Assembly: GCA_035527895.1 (NCBI GenBank)
Contig: DATKZQ010000050.1
Coordinates: forward strand, 1-64,000
DNA length: 64,000 bases
Source of the DNA: JADFWK01 sp035527895
Lineage (GTDB): Bacteria > Desulfobacterota > DSM-4660 > Desulfatiglandales > B25-G16
Direction: 5' to 3'
The notes under the pieces were generated by a model. The model was given only the letters and a program-made list of their open reading frames with translations, searched no databases and was not told the origin of the DNA. Both the position numbers and the translations under genes were made by a program. Below are positions 9,298-17,501 of the stretch, in pieces (within the stretch, counting starts at the first letter, position 1; each line of letters starts with the position of its first letter).

Positions 9298-9460
9298 TCA
9301 GGCAGGTCTTCTGACTCTTGGATCATCCTACTTGCTGCACCTTCCCATCCCACTTTCAGCGGCACAGTGGCATTTTGCAGCTTTCGTCCCCAATTACAGC
9401 GGCGGGCCCATCCCCGACTTTCACGGGGTTCCCTATTAAGCTCCTTCGGAGCACCTGAAA
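9298..9460 (-). promoter_or_regulatory. Cobalamin (AdoCbl-type) riboswitch
   Basis: Read on the minus strand, the conserved landmarks are in order: GGTGCTCC, AATAGGGAA, the GCCGCTGT core, GCCACTG, GATGGGAAGG, and the closing GTCAGAAGACCTGCC. This is the standard cobalamin riboswitch layout. It sits in the leader of the btuB-like gene, so B12 binding is expected to switch off receptor synthesis. Confidence 0.93.
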
Positions 9461-9639
9461 ACTAAGCAAACAATAAATGTAATGGATATGCAAAGTCAAG
9501 GGAAATTTCTGTTCTCGATCGTCACGGCTAGATGGCTCCTAAGCCAAATCGTAATGTCTTTGTATTATTGAAAAGTGTTCGCATGAGCGATTGTGAGCAA
9601 TCGTTCATATACGAAAAGGGGGCATGGCTGTTTTCGAAA

Positions 9640-9716
9640 GGCCTGCCCGCCACCTGCCCGCTCGTGCCTTGCAATGGCAGGCGGGTCGCTCTCGCTCAGG
9701 CGAGGCGGGCGGGCGA
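9640..9716. repeat. GC-rich inverted-repeat patch
   Basis: A short, very GC-rich stretch with repeated CTGCCCGCC / GGCGGGCGGG motifs that can fold back on themselves, embedded in an AT-rich spacer. No coding frame is credible here. It lies just left of dispersed repeat copy B. Confidence 0.45.
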
Positions 9717-9748
9717 TATCTTAAAAAGAATTCCACCGGGGCTTGCAT

Positions 9749-9850
9749 AGGCCAATAGATATCGCCTTGAGAAAATTCGCATGGCCGAACAGACCTAATG
9801 ATGTAAACGTCTTGTGCGGCGAATATATCATGGTGCCAAAACTTTTGAAC
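9749..9850 (+). repeat. Dispersed direct repeat, copy B
   Basis: Second copy of the ~100-bp element described at 3160-3259: identical first 28 bases, then GCATGGCCG, a diverged middle, and a terminal ACTTTTGAAC. Non-coding. The two copies bracket the interval holding the HEAT/CPBP genes, toxin-antitoxin pair and btuB. Confidence 0.7.
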
Positions 9851-9940
9851 CACCCTGAGATCTCGGCCCATCCACAAGCATGTGAAAAGAAGGATATGGA
9901 GAAAAGTGCGCTTTATATGGTTTTAAACAATGCTTGGTTA

Positions 9941-9969
9941 TTGACTTTATATTGAAGATCAATTATAGT
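9941..9969 (+). promoter_or_regulatory. Sigma-70-like promoter of nrdDG
   Basis: TTGACT at 9941-9946 and TATAGT at 9964-9969 with a 17-bp spacer. Initiation would fall near 9976, giving a leader of about 255 nt before nrdD. Both flanking NrdR-type boxes overlap this promoter. Confidence 0.7.
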
Positions 9970-9988
9970 CTAACACAATATCTTGTGG
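9942..9988. promoter_or_regulatory. Paired NrdR-type boxes
   Basis: Box 2 (ACACAATATCTTGTGG, 9973-9988) matches the NrdR-box consensus (acaCwAtATaTwGtgt) at about 14 of 16 positions. Box 1 (9942-9957) keeps the core CTTTATATTG. The starts are 31 bp apart, three helical turns, which is the spacing known for tandem NrdR sites. Box 1 overlaps the -35 and box 2 the expected start site, so repression of the reductase operon is the natural reading. The nrdR gene itself is not in the window. Confidence 0.75.
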
Positions 9989-10231
9989 AAAACTCACGCG
10001 AACACCGGGGACCAGACCGATCTTTAATCTGTGCTAAACGTAACCTCGCTCGAATAACCTGTCTGACAAAGATACGCCTTTGCTATATGAGCCCATGTTG
10101 CGTAAGATGTCTCCGGCTAGAGACAATCCGTTCACATATATAGTCGTGGAAGAATTTTTTGAGACTATAAAGGAAGGAGATGTTTAAATCACGCAGGTGT
10201 CGGATAAAGAAAGGGATGGAGAGAAGATAGC

Positions 10232-12310
10232 ATGTTTACGGAAATAGAAAAGAGAGACGGTTCCATAGTACCCTTTGAGGCCCAAAAGGTCACCAATGCC
10301 ATTGCTAGAGCTGGTAAGGCAACAGGGGAATTCGAAGACAAGGCCGCCAAACGGCTTACCCTCAGAGTCCTGACCCTTGCCGAACAGCTCATGGGCGACA
10401 AGACGCCAACGGTAGAAGAGATTCAGGACATTGTAGAGGAGGTCTTGCTTTCCTCAACGTATCGAAAGACCGCCAAAGCCTATATCATTTATCGCGATCA
10501 ACACGCGAGAATAAGGGAGATTACCGATAATGCAAGCGTGGAGTTGGTCGATCGGTACTTGAACCGAACGGACTGGAGGGTTAACGAGAACAGCAATATG
10601 GCCTTTTCTCTCCAGGGATTGAATAACTACGTTTCCTCGGAACTGAGCAAGGTCTACTGGTTGAATGAGATCTACACTCCCGAAATCCGCGAGGCCCACC
10701 TTCAGGGTGATTTTCACATTCATGACCTCAATCTCCTCTCCGTTTATTGTGTTGGCTGGGATTTGTTTGATCTGTTGGTTGAGGGTTTCCGAGGGGTTTG
10801 GGGGAAGATAGAGAGCAAGCCCGCTCACCACCTGAGGAGTGCGTTGGGGCAGATTGTTAATTTCTTTTATACGCTTCAGGGGGAGGCGGCCGGTGCCCAG
10901 GCATTCTCGAATTTCGACACCCTGCTTGCGCCCTTCATACGATTCGACGGATTAGACCATAGGGGGGTTAAACAGGCATTACAGGAATTCATCTTTAATA
11001 TCAACGTTCCTACAAGGGTCGGATTCCAGACCCCTTTCACCAATGTCACGCTAGACCTTACGGTTCCCGAATACTATACAGACCAGGCAGTTATCATCGG
11101 AGGTGAGCTACAAAATATCACCTATGGGGGCTTTCAGAAAGAGATGGACCTGTTTAACAAGGCCTTTTTAGAGGTGATGGCAGAAGGTGATGCGCGAGGC
11201 AGGGTGTTCACCTTCCCCATTCCCACCTACAATATTACAAAGGGATTTGCCTGGGACAACCCGGTGATCGAAGATCTATGGGAGATGACGGCAAAGTACG
11301 GGGTACCCTATTTCTCCAATTTCGTAAACTCGGACATGAAACCCGAGGATGCCAGGAGCATGTGCTGCAGGCTGAGAATAGATAATCGCCAACTCGAAAA
11401 GAGAGGAGGTGGGCTGTTTGGTTCCAATCCACTCACGGGCTCTATCGGCGTTGTGACCATTAATATGCCGAGGATCGGGTACTTGAGCAACAGTGAAGGG
11501 GACTTCTTGAGCCGGCTCAAGAGGGTTATGGTCTTGGCTCAAGAGAGTTTGGAGACCAAACGGAAGATCCTGGAACGATTCACGGATGGGGGGCTTTACC
11601 CGTATACGAAGTATTACCTGCGGAACGTTAAGCAGAGATTCAATGAGTACTGGAAGAATCATTTTTCAACGATAGGGCTTGTCGGCATGAACGAGGCTTG
11701 TCAGAACTTCCTTGGCACGACAATTGGAGATGCAGAGGGAAAGGGATTTGCCTTGAAGGTGCTGGATTTCATGAGGGATCTGTTGCTGGATTTTCAGAGG
11801 GAAACGGGAAATAACTACAACCTCGAAGCTACTCCTGCCGAGGGAACCTCATATAGTTTGGCGAAGATCGATAAGCATCGCTACCCTCCTATAATATCCG
11901 GAGGTAATGGGGAAGGTGGCGAATGCTTCTATACCAATTCCACGCAACTCCCCGTCAACTTCACCGATGATATTTTCGAGGCGTTGGATTTGCAGGACAG
12001 CGTCCAGCAGAAGTACACGGGAGGAACGGTATTTCATATCTATGCAGGCGAGAGGATCACGAACCCAGAGAGCGTGAAATCATTGGTCCGAAAGATCTGC
12101 GACAACTATCATCTTCCCTATTTTACCTTTACCCCCACCTTTAGCGTTTGCCCTGTTCATGGGTACCTGAACGGAGAGCATGAGGTGTGCTCGAGGTGCG
12201 GCGAAGAATGTGAAGTCTACTCCCGGGTAGTCGGCTACCTCAGACCTGTCAAGCAGTGGAACAGGGGCAAGCAGGAGGAATTCAAGATGAGAAGGATGTT
12301 TGCGGTGTGA
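10232..12310 (+). CDS. nrdD: Anaerobic ribonucleoside-triphosphate reductase
   Basis: A 692-residue class III reductase that converts NTPs to dNTPs using a glycyl radical. An ATP-cone occupies about 1-95 (KRDGSIVPFEAQKVTNAIARA). The catalytic barrel follows, with FHIHDL and GGFQKEMDLFNKAF. Near the C-terminus are the zinc-site cysteines CPVHGY and CSRCG, then the radical Gly668 in RVVGYL followed by WNRGK. GGAGAGAAGATAGC precedes the ATG. The stop is 3 bp from the nrdG start. Oxygen destroys the radical, so the cell makes DNA precursors anaerobically by this route. Confidence 0.96.
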   Translation: MFTEIEKRDGSIVPFEAQKVTNAIARAGKATGEFEDKAAKRLTLRVLTLAEQLMGDKTPTVEEIQDIVEEVLLSSTYRKTAKAYIIYRDQHARIREITDNASVELVDRYLNRTDWRVNENSNMAFSLQGLNNYVSSELSKVYWLNEIYTPEIREAHLQGDFHIHDLNLLSVYCVGWDLFDLLVEGFRGVWGKIESKPAHHLRSALGQIVNFFYTLQGEAAGAQAFSNFDTLLAPFIRFDGLDHRGVKQALQEFIFNINVPTRVGFQTPFTNVTLDLTVPEYYTDQAVIIGGELQNITYGGFQKEMDLFNKAFLEVMAEGDARGRVFTFPIPTYNITKGFAWDNPVIEDLWEMTAKYGVPYFSNFVNSDMKPEDARSMCCRLRIDNRQLEKRGGGLFGSNPLTGSIGVVTINMPRIGYLSNSEGDFLSRLKRVMVLAQESLETKRKILERFTDGGLYPYTKYYLRNVKQRFNEYWKNHFSTIGLVGMNEACQNFLGTTIGDAEGKGFALKVLDFMRDLLLDFQRETGNNYNLEATPAEGTSYSLAKIDKHRYPPIISGGNGEGGECFYTNSTQLPVNFTDDIFEALDLQDSVQQKYTGGTVFHIYAGERITNPESVKSLVRKICDNYHLPYFTFTPTFSVCPVHGYLNGEHEVCSRCGEECEVYSRVVGYLRPVKQWNRGKQEEFKMRRMFAV

Positions 12311-12313
12311 GGC

Positions 12314-13009
12314 ATGATCATAGGGGGCTTTCAGCGCTTTTCTCTCATCGATTTTCCCGGCAAAATTTGTGCTATCGTTTTTACCCAGGGATGTAATTTT
12401 AGATGCCCTTACTGCCACAACCCGGAACTCGTAGTAGACGCCGAGAGACCATCCGTTGGCACATTCAGTGATCGGGAGGTGATGTCTTTCTTGGAGAGAC
12501 GGAAAGGAAAGCTCGATGCCGTGACAATAACCGGAGGAGAGCCACTCCTGCAACCCGATCTGGCGGATTTCTTGTCAAGAGTAAGGGCTCTGGGGTATCT
12601 GACGAAACTGGACACCAATGGAAGCTTTCCGCACAGGCTGGAGGGCATCATACAGTCCAAATCCGTGGACTATCTTGCCATGGACATAAAAGCCACTCCG
12701 GAAAAATATCGATCGGTTATCAGAAAAAAGATAGATATCTCCAAGATCCTCGAGAGCATCACATTGATTAAGGACTCGGGTCTAGACTATGAATTCAGAA
12801 CCACCGTGGTAAAACCCCTTTTTGAAAGAGAGGATTTTCTCGAGATAGGCAGACTGGCACAGAACTGCAAGCTATATGTGCTGCAAAGGTTTGTTGCCTC
12901 TAAGACCCTTGAGGAGGAATTTCTAAGCAGACAGACCTATTCCGATGAAGAACTCGATGGCTTTAAGGGAATAATGGAGACCTTTGCCCAGAAGTGTATT
13001 GTGCGATAG
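12314..13009 (+). CDS. nrdG: Anaerobic RNR-activating radical SAM enzyme
   Basis: A 231-residue radical SAM protein with the cluster motif C27-x3-C31-x2-C34 (CNFRCPYC) and the GGEPLLQP SAM-binding block. NrdG family members reduce SAM to generate the glycyl radical on NrdD. Position 3 bp after nrdD and the FQRFSLIDFPGK start (typical of the longer, PflA-like NrdG group) support the call. Confidence 0.94.
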   Translation: MIIGGFQRFSLIDFPGKICAIVFTQGCNFRCPYCHNPELVVDAERPSVGTFSDREVMSFLERRKGKLDAVTITGGEPLLQPDLADFLSRVRALGYLTKLDTNGSFPHRLEGIIQSKSVDYLAMDIKATPEKYRSVIRKKIDISKILESITLIKDSGLDYEFRTTVVKPLFEREDFLEIGRLAQNCKLYVLQRFVASKTLEEEFLSRQTYSDEELDGFKGIMETFAQKCIVR

Positions 13010-13010
13010 G

Positions 13011-13103
13011 ATGGCCAAGGGAAAGCCCGGCGATAGACACCTGCTCGGGAGCGTCACCAGAAAGGTTTTGGCCAAGGCTAAGATACCTGTCTATGTGATC
13101 TAA
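13011..13103 (+). pseudogene. C-terminal remnant of a UspA-type protein
   Basis: A 30-codon open frame one base after the nrdG stop. It reads MAKGKPGDRHLLGS then VTRKVLAKAKIPVYVI, which matches the end of universal stress proteins (GxxG-rich ATP-binding turn, GSV-x-KVL, then a final PVxVI strand). Nothing resembling the first ~110 residues is upstream, where nrdG is intact. I read it as a leftover from a recombination that placed nrdG beside a former usp gene; translation as a short peptide cannot be excluded. Confidence 0.6.
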
Positions 13104-13118
13104 CAGGGCTAAACGGCT

Positions 13119-13844
13119 CTATCCGGAGATTGCCTCCTCGAGCTCTTCCAAGACCTTTTGTGCAGCCTCAGCCGGTTTTTCCGCTGCCCGTATTGGTCTG
13201 CCCACCACTATATGGTCGGCGCCCCTCTTTACTGCTTCGAAGGGAGTGACGATCCTCTTCTGATCGTCCGCCCCCTTCACCGACCATGCAGGCCTTATAC
13301 CAGGGGTAACGACTATAAAATCGCTTCCGAGATTACGTTTAACGCTTTCAACCTCCCAGCCGGAGCAAACGACACCGGAACAGCCGGCGTCCTTAGCCAT
13401 TTTGGCCCTGAGCAGCACCAATTCCGTCAGGTCACTAACGTATTTTTCTTGGTAGCCCAGCTCCTGCAAGTCCCTGCTGTCGAGGCTGGTAAGCACGGTA
13501 ACGGCCAGTATTTTGGTGCCTGAAGGGTTATTTTCCACAACGGAGCGAAGCAGCCCCTTTCCCTCGTCACAGTGTACCGTCGTGAACTGTACCCCATAGT
13601 CGCTTGCTGCCAGAAAGGCACCTTTGACCGTGGCAGGTATATCATGAAATTTGAGATCCAGAAATATCCCGGCTTCACTCCGCTCTCGAATCGCCTCCAG
13701 GATTTTTGGCCCCACACTCACAAAGAGCTCCAATCCAACCTTGAAAACGCCGACATGTTCCTTCAAGAGGTCTACATACCTGATTGCGTCTTCATAAGTC
13801 GATACATCTAAAGGAAAAATAAGGTAGTCCTTGGATTTTTTCAT
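13119..13844 (-). CDS. pyrF: Orotidine 5'-phosphate decarboxylase
   Basis: A 241-residue TIM-barrel enzyme that makes UMP from OMP in pyrimidine synthesis. Motifs visible are LIFPLDVSTYEDA (N-terminal Asp), the catalytic Lys/Asp block LDLKFHDIPATVKG, TVHCDEGKG, VVTPGIRP and the phosphate-binding end VVGRPI. Length is normal for bacterial PyrF. It converges on the nrdDG operon with the usp remnant in between. Confidence 0.96.
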   Translation of the reverse strand: MKKSKDYLIFPLDVSTYEDAIRYVDLLKEHVGVFKVGLELFVSVGPKILEAIRERSEAGIFLDLKFHDIPATVKGAFLAASDYGVQFTTVHCDEGKGLLRSVVENNPSGTKILAVTVLTSLDSRDLQELGYQEKYVSDLTELVLLRAKMAKDAGCSGVVCSGWEVESVKRNLGSDFIVVTPGIRPAWSVKGADDQKRIVTPFEAVKRGADHIVVGRPIRAAEKPAEAAQKVLEELEEAISG

Positions 13845-13873
13845 GCTCTCATACCCTTGTCTAAGGGGATTTT

Positions 13874-14200
13874 AAAAATCGATTATTGATTTACTTCTGA
13901 AACTAGGCTGTTCCGAGGGATATGGATATCTTTTTTTGGCACCGAAGAAGCCCATGCTGTTATGCTCGCTTATGCTGCAGATGGAGGCGGGCGTGCTGCC
14001 CCAAAGGTGACTCCCACTTCTCTGCATCTAGAGGTCTGCTGTGGAGACGGGCGCCCGCCTGGATCATCGGGAAAGAGCAGGCTTGAAGCACCTGCCCAGT
14101 TCGGTGCAAAAAAAGATATCCATATCCCTCTGGCTTGACACTTCGCGCTAAGTGGAAGTTTATCATCATGCTGCGAGGTTAGATCAACAATCGATTTCAA
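13874..14200. repeat. Large hairpin element (family copy 1)
   Basis: Nested inverted repeats. The inner arms, 13915-13946 and 14100-14130, are complementary over about 31 bp with one single-base indel; each carries a GATATC next to a run of seven T/A. Outer arms near 13874-13893 and 14181-14200 share AATCGATT-R-TTGAT. The loop has a further GGCGGGCG/CGCCCGCC pair. It has no coding capacity. A second element of the same design is at 36830-37015. It lies immediately before the tRNA-Thr gene. Confidence 0.75.
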
Positions 14201-14248
14201 AAAACGTTAGACAGGTCTACAAAAAAAGTATAACTATACAGCAAGTGG

Positions 14249-14324
14249 GCCACCGTAGCTCAGTTGGCAGAGCACCTCACTCGTAATGAGGATGTCGACG
14301 GTTCGATTCCGCCCGGTGGCTCCA
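14249..14324 (+). tRNA. tRNA-Thr (anticodon CGT)
   Basis: A 76-nt cloverleaf with CCA encoded. The acceptor stem GCCACCG pairs with CGGTGGC (14314-14320). The D arm is AGCTCAGTTGGCAGAGC, the anticodon stem is CCTCA/TGAGG with loop CTCGTAA (anticodon CGT), and the T arm holds GGTTCGATTCC. It reads ACG threonine codons. Its 3' half is the attachment site of the adjoining integrative element. Confidence 0.97.
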
Positions 14325-14325
14325 G
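14279..14325 (+). other. Left attachment repeat (attL)
   Basis: 47 bp from the anticodon loop to one base past the CCA of tRNA-Thr, repeated exactly at 27872-27918. The integrase gene starts 14 bp away. This is the usual 3'-tRNA target of tyrosine recombinases. Confidence 0.93.
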
Positions 14326-14338
14326 TAAAATCAGCAAG

Positions 14339-15442
14339 TTAGCTGGTGGCTGTCCCTGGCACATTGGCGGATGTGACAGTTTTGTGACAGCTACTTTTTT
14401 CGGGGGCAGTCAGTCCATTTAAGAGATTGACTGCCTTCTTTTTGTGTTCCTGACTGAGATGAGCATACCTCATTGTCATTGTCAAGCTCTTATGGCCCAG
14501 TATCTCCTGTAAATCCTTCAGAGGTCCCCCTCTCATTACGAAATGACTGGCAAAGGTATGTCTAAGATCGTGGAACCTGAAATCTTCGATTCCTGCCTTT
14601 TTTAAGCTCGCCTGAAAGGACCTATTTATCTGTTTAAAGGGCCTTCCCTTGCTATCGCAAAAAACATATTCAGACCTTAATTGATTTCTTTTCCTAATGT
14701 CTCTTAGCAGTTCTGCAAGATCATCGTTGATGGGTAACTGCCTTGCCTCATCTGTCTTTGTCTTATCGAGGTATATAAAGTCATCTCTGACCTGGTTCCA
14801 TTTGAGGCTAAGGGCTTCTTGTCTTCTCATGCCTGTGTTGAGTATCGCTGTGACAATATCCCCGGTATAGTCATTGACGCATACATTGAGTAGCTTTGTG
14901 ATTTCCTCCTCTGTAAGGTATCTAAAACGTTTGTTATTGGCTTTAACCACAAGAACCCTGCCTTTAGTAAATGGGTTTTGCTCTATCATTTCCCATTCCG
15001 TTGCCTTTGAAAAAAGGTGTCTAAGGCAGGCTATCTCTCTGTTTGTGCTGGCAATTGCCCTTAGCATTTTGTGTCTAGTGGGTTTCTCTCTTAGGTGGTT
15101 TCTATAAGTTTCGAGGTCAACGTATCTGATGTTTGCAAGTTTGGTATGCTCTCCGAAATATCCCTTGAAATTTTCCAGAAAGTAAGCCTTACCACTCTCA
15201 AAACTCCTTTGGTGCCGATAGTTCTCCTTGTATTTCTCTAAGAGCTCCCCCAGGGTGGTTGTATAATCCTTCTTCACGTCCAGATACCGCCCCTCAGCTA
15301 TAAGTGACACCCGCTTGCCTAGCTCTGCCTCGGCGTCCTTCCTTTTCCTGAATGACTCCCTTACCCGTTTTCCGTTCGGATCAAAGTAGTCAATCTGATA
15401 GGAATTGCCGCGTTTCCTAACCTTTGCCATAAAGTCCCTCAC
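14339..15442 (-). CDS. int: Tyrosine recombinase (element integrase)
   Basis: 367 residues. An N-terminal Arm-type segment (VRKRGNSYQIDYFDPNGK) and a SAM-like core-binding domain (about 60-155) precede the catalytic domain. Catalytic residues are readable: Arg in LNTGMRRQEAL, H-x-x-R in FHDLRHTFASH, His in LGHKSL and the Tyr nucleophile in MRYAHLS. It should insert and excise the element at the tRNA-Thr repeat. The in-frame codon at residue 5 (MAKVRKRG, near 15430) is an alternative start. Confidence 0.95.
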   Translation of the reverse strand: MRDFMAKVRKRGNSYQIDYFDPNGKRVRESFRKRKDAEAELGKRVSLIAEGRYLDVKKDYTTTLGELLEKYKENYRHQRSFESGKAYFLENFKGYFGEHTKLANIRYVDLETYRNHLREKPTRHKMLRAIASTNREIACLRHLFSKATEWEMIEQNPFTKGRVLVVKANNKRFRYLTEEEITKLLNVCVNDYTGDIVTAILNTGMRRQEALSLKWNQVRDDFIYLDKTKTDEARQLPINDDLAELLRDIRKRNQLRSEYVFCDSKGRPFKQINRSFQASLKKAGIEDFRFHDLRHTFASHFVMRGGPLKDLQEILGHKSLTMTMRYAHLSQEHKKKAVNLLNGLTAPEKSSCHKTVTSANVPGTATS

Positions 15443-15776
15443 TTTCTCCCTACGGTTAGCTCATGGGAAGGGGTTAGGGTTACCCTTTTCGGCCTATAGC
15501 ACCTATCCCGTGAGCGCTTTAGCATTGATTTCCTTCAATAGCTGCATCTGTTTCCGGCCCTCAGGCCAATATAAAACCCCTCAAGATGTACTCTCGGCCC
15601 AAGCAGCCGCCCCATGCCTCACGACATGAGGTATCATGAAGGGTAATTTTTGGTTTAGCTGTCATTGCTTGGTTTAGAGATTATGTTCGACTATTACTAA
15701 GACTTACGATATATTACCTAGTAAGTCAAGTTATTTTTATCTTTTTTTCAAGAAAAAATTCAGTTATACAAGGAGC
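15443..15776. other. Intergenic, no gene seen
   Basis: 334 bp between the divergent integrase and the ribbon-helix-helix gene, AT-rich toward the right. It must hold both promoters, and is a reasonable place for excision-factor sites, but I see no clear repeat or consensus. Confidence 0.4.
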
Positions 15777-15962
15777 ATGAAAATGGTTCTGTCATTCAAA
15801 GTCGATTCCAAATTAAAAGAAATTCTTCAACAATTGGCTGATAAAGAAAACCGTAGTCTCAGCAATTATGTTATTACAGTGCTTCTCAGGCATCTAAAAG
15901 AACAAGGTATTGACTGGCGTGAGGAACAGAAAAACCCCCCTGAGAAGAGCAAATCGGGGTAA
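15777..15962 (+). CDS. Small ribbon-helix-helix protein
   Basis: 61 residues. MVLSFKVDSKLKEILQQLADKENRSLSNYVITVLLRHLKE fits an Arc/CopG fold: a short beta strand then two helices. Such proteins are DNA-binding repressors or antitoxins. AAGGAG precedes the ATG. Its position, divergent from the integrase and with no partner toxin next to it, makes a role in controlling int or the cargo plausible but unproven. Confidence 0.7.
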   Translation: MKMVLSFKVDSKLKEILQQLADKENRSLSNYVITVLLRHLKEQGIDWREEQKNPPEKSKSG

Positions 15963-16105
15963 TTTTCGACTTTCCCACCTTTCCCCATAGAGTAACCCTT
16001 CACTTTTCTATTCCCCTTGATTTTTGAGCCTGAAATGGTATTCTAGTTTTGAAATATACGCTTACCTGGATAACCCTTAATTGAGGGTGCCATGGATCGA
16101 ACTAG

Positions 16106-16138
16106 AACCCCATTTCTCATCAGAGAGGTGGGGTTTTT
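16106..16138 (+). terminator. Intrinsic terminator
   Basis: AACCCCA pairs with TGGGGTT, extended by a TCT/AGA inner pairing, and is followed by TTTTT. It separates the ribbon-helix-helix gene from the next gene. Confidence 0.7.
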
Positions 16139-16147
16139 GTATGGAGA

Positions 16148-16639
16148 TTGACCGTGCCTACAGGAACAAGAAAAGAATCTAGTTCAACTGGAATAGGGTG
16201 TCTTCCTAGTTTTCTCATTATCATAGTTGCGACAATCTTAATTATAATAATCGTTGCCTATTTCAATGAGGCCTCGAAAGAGAAGCACCGTATTGAGCTG
16301 CAAAAAGACGCTGCCCAAAGGGAGGAGAGAGCGCTAAGTAGATTTATCAATGCTATTGAGCAGCACTATCAAGAGCTGCGCACTTTCTATGATAATAAGG
16401 ATTTCAATCAAGCCGCTCGCGTGTTTGAGCTATTTAAGAAATATCAGAAAAGTGCTTGGAATCCTTATACCGCCATTGGCTCCATCTCTTATGCATGCAT
16501 ATTCGCGAAAATACTCTACTCATTTGGCCTGCCCCAGACACTCGTGGTTCAGATATGTGAAGGGCTGGGCACGCGAGGTCGGTACCTGGTCCCCTTTCTG
16601 AAACCATCACCCAAAGAGCCTAAAGAAATTCCCTACTAA
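16148..16639 (+). CDS. Single-pass membrane protein, unknown function
   Basis: 163 residues with one strong membrane segment (about 17-40, CLPSFLIIIVATILIIIIVAYF). A charged helical region with an EEKHRIELQ-type coiled-coil look follows, then a soluble tail. TTG at 16148 with GGAG upstream is taken as the start; GTG at 16154 is an alternative. I recognise no family. It precedes the lipoprotein/CHAT pair on the same strand but is separated from it by 247 bp, so a functional link is only possible. Confidence 0.55.
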   Translation: MTVPTGTRKESSSTGIGCLPSFLIIIVATILIIIIVAYFNEASKEKHRIELQKDAAQREERALSRFINAIEQHYQELRTFYDNKDFNQAARVFELFKKYQKSAWNPYTAIGSISYACIFAKILYSFGLPQTLVVQICEGLGTRGRYLVPFLKPSPKEPKEIPY

Positions 16640-16886
16640 TGCCGATATAAGGGATGAAAGATTTTCCCATAATAACTTGATTACCATTGCCTTTAGCGGT
16701 TCAAGCCTGTCTTCAAAAGCTGGAAAACCATAGTCGAAAGGGAAAACAATTCAAGGAAAAATTAGAAATTGGGATAAGGGGCATTTTTGAAAAATATTTT
16801 CCGTTTCTGTGATCGCTATTGTTCTCCTCTCCAGATGTGCCTCGCTAATGCCGTTATCCTCGATTCAATAAAAACAAGGGGGGGTT

Positions 16887-17483
16887 ATGAAAAAAACAGT
16901 TTTACTATTATGCCTCATTGCGCTGTTCCTTTCCGCATGTAGCACCATGGATATGCGGAAAATTTCCGTTGAGCCAAAAATCTCGACTGAGAATATGCAG
17001 AAAAATTCTCTGAAAGCCGGTCTGCTTCTCAACGACCAATTCACTAACTACAAATATGCCTTTGAGACCGGCACTCAGGCGTACATGCTGTCAAAGGTGA
17101 AAGGAGAAATGGCGATCGGCAAAAATCTGTCCCAAGCGCTTTACGGGCTTGTCTCCAGCAAATTCGGAAACGTTTTCATTGCTCGCGATGCAAGTGAAAT
17201 GCAGGACATCGACCTTTATTTTGCTCCCAATATTAAATCTTTCACGTTTTCACCTCCCTTTACGGGGATGAGCTCTTTTACCTCTACCATGGAGCTCGAA
17301 ACAGAAGTTTTCGATAAAACCGGCCAGTTGCTGCGCAAGATCAGCGTTAAGCAGAAAGGGAGCAGAAGCATGATGAATCAATTCCTCATGAAAACAAACT
17401 ATGAGATGGCGAGCGAGGCGGTGAATGAGGCGATTGATAATACTTTGAAGGATTTTTCCAATAAACTTAATGAATTTTTTTGA
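16887..17483 (+). CDS. Lipoprotein paired with the TPR-CHAT gene
   Basis: 198 residues with a lipoprotein signal: a hydrophobic run and the lipobox LSAC, so Cys18 would be lipidated. The mature part has AYMLSKVKGEMAIGKNLSQAL and a beta-rich centre (DIDLYFAPNIKSFTFSPP), resembling small DUF4410-like envelope lipoproteins; the family match is tentative. GGGGGG lies before the ATG. It is 18 bp upstream of the CHAT gene and certainly co-transcribed, so it is a candidate partner or substrate of that predicted protease. Confidence 0.7.
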   Translation: MKKTVLLLCLIALFLSACSTMDMRKISVEPKISTENMQKNSLKAGLLLNDQFTNYKYAFETGTQAYMLSKVKGEMAIGKNLSQALYGLVSSKFGNVFIARDASEMQDIDLYFAPNIKSFTFSPPFTGMSSFTSTMELETEVFDKTGQLLRKISVKQKGSRSMMNQFLMKTNYEMASEAVNEAIDNTLKDFSNKLNEFF

Positions 17484-17501
17484 TTCAGACAGGAGTGAAA
17501 A

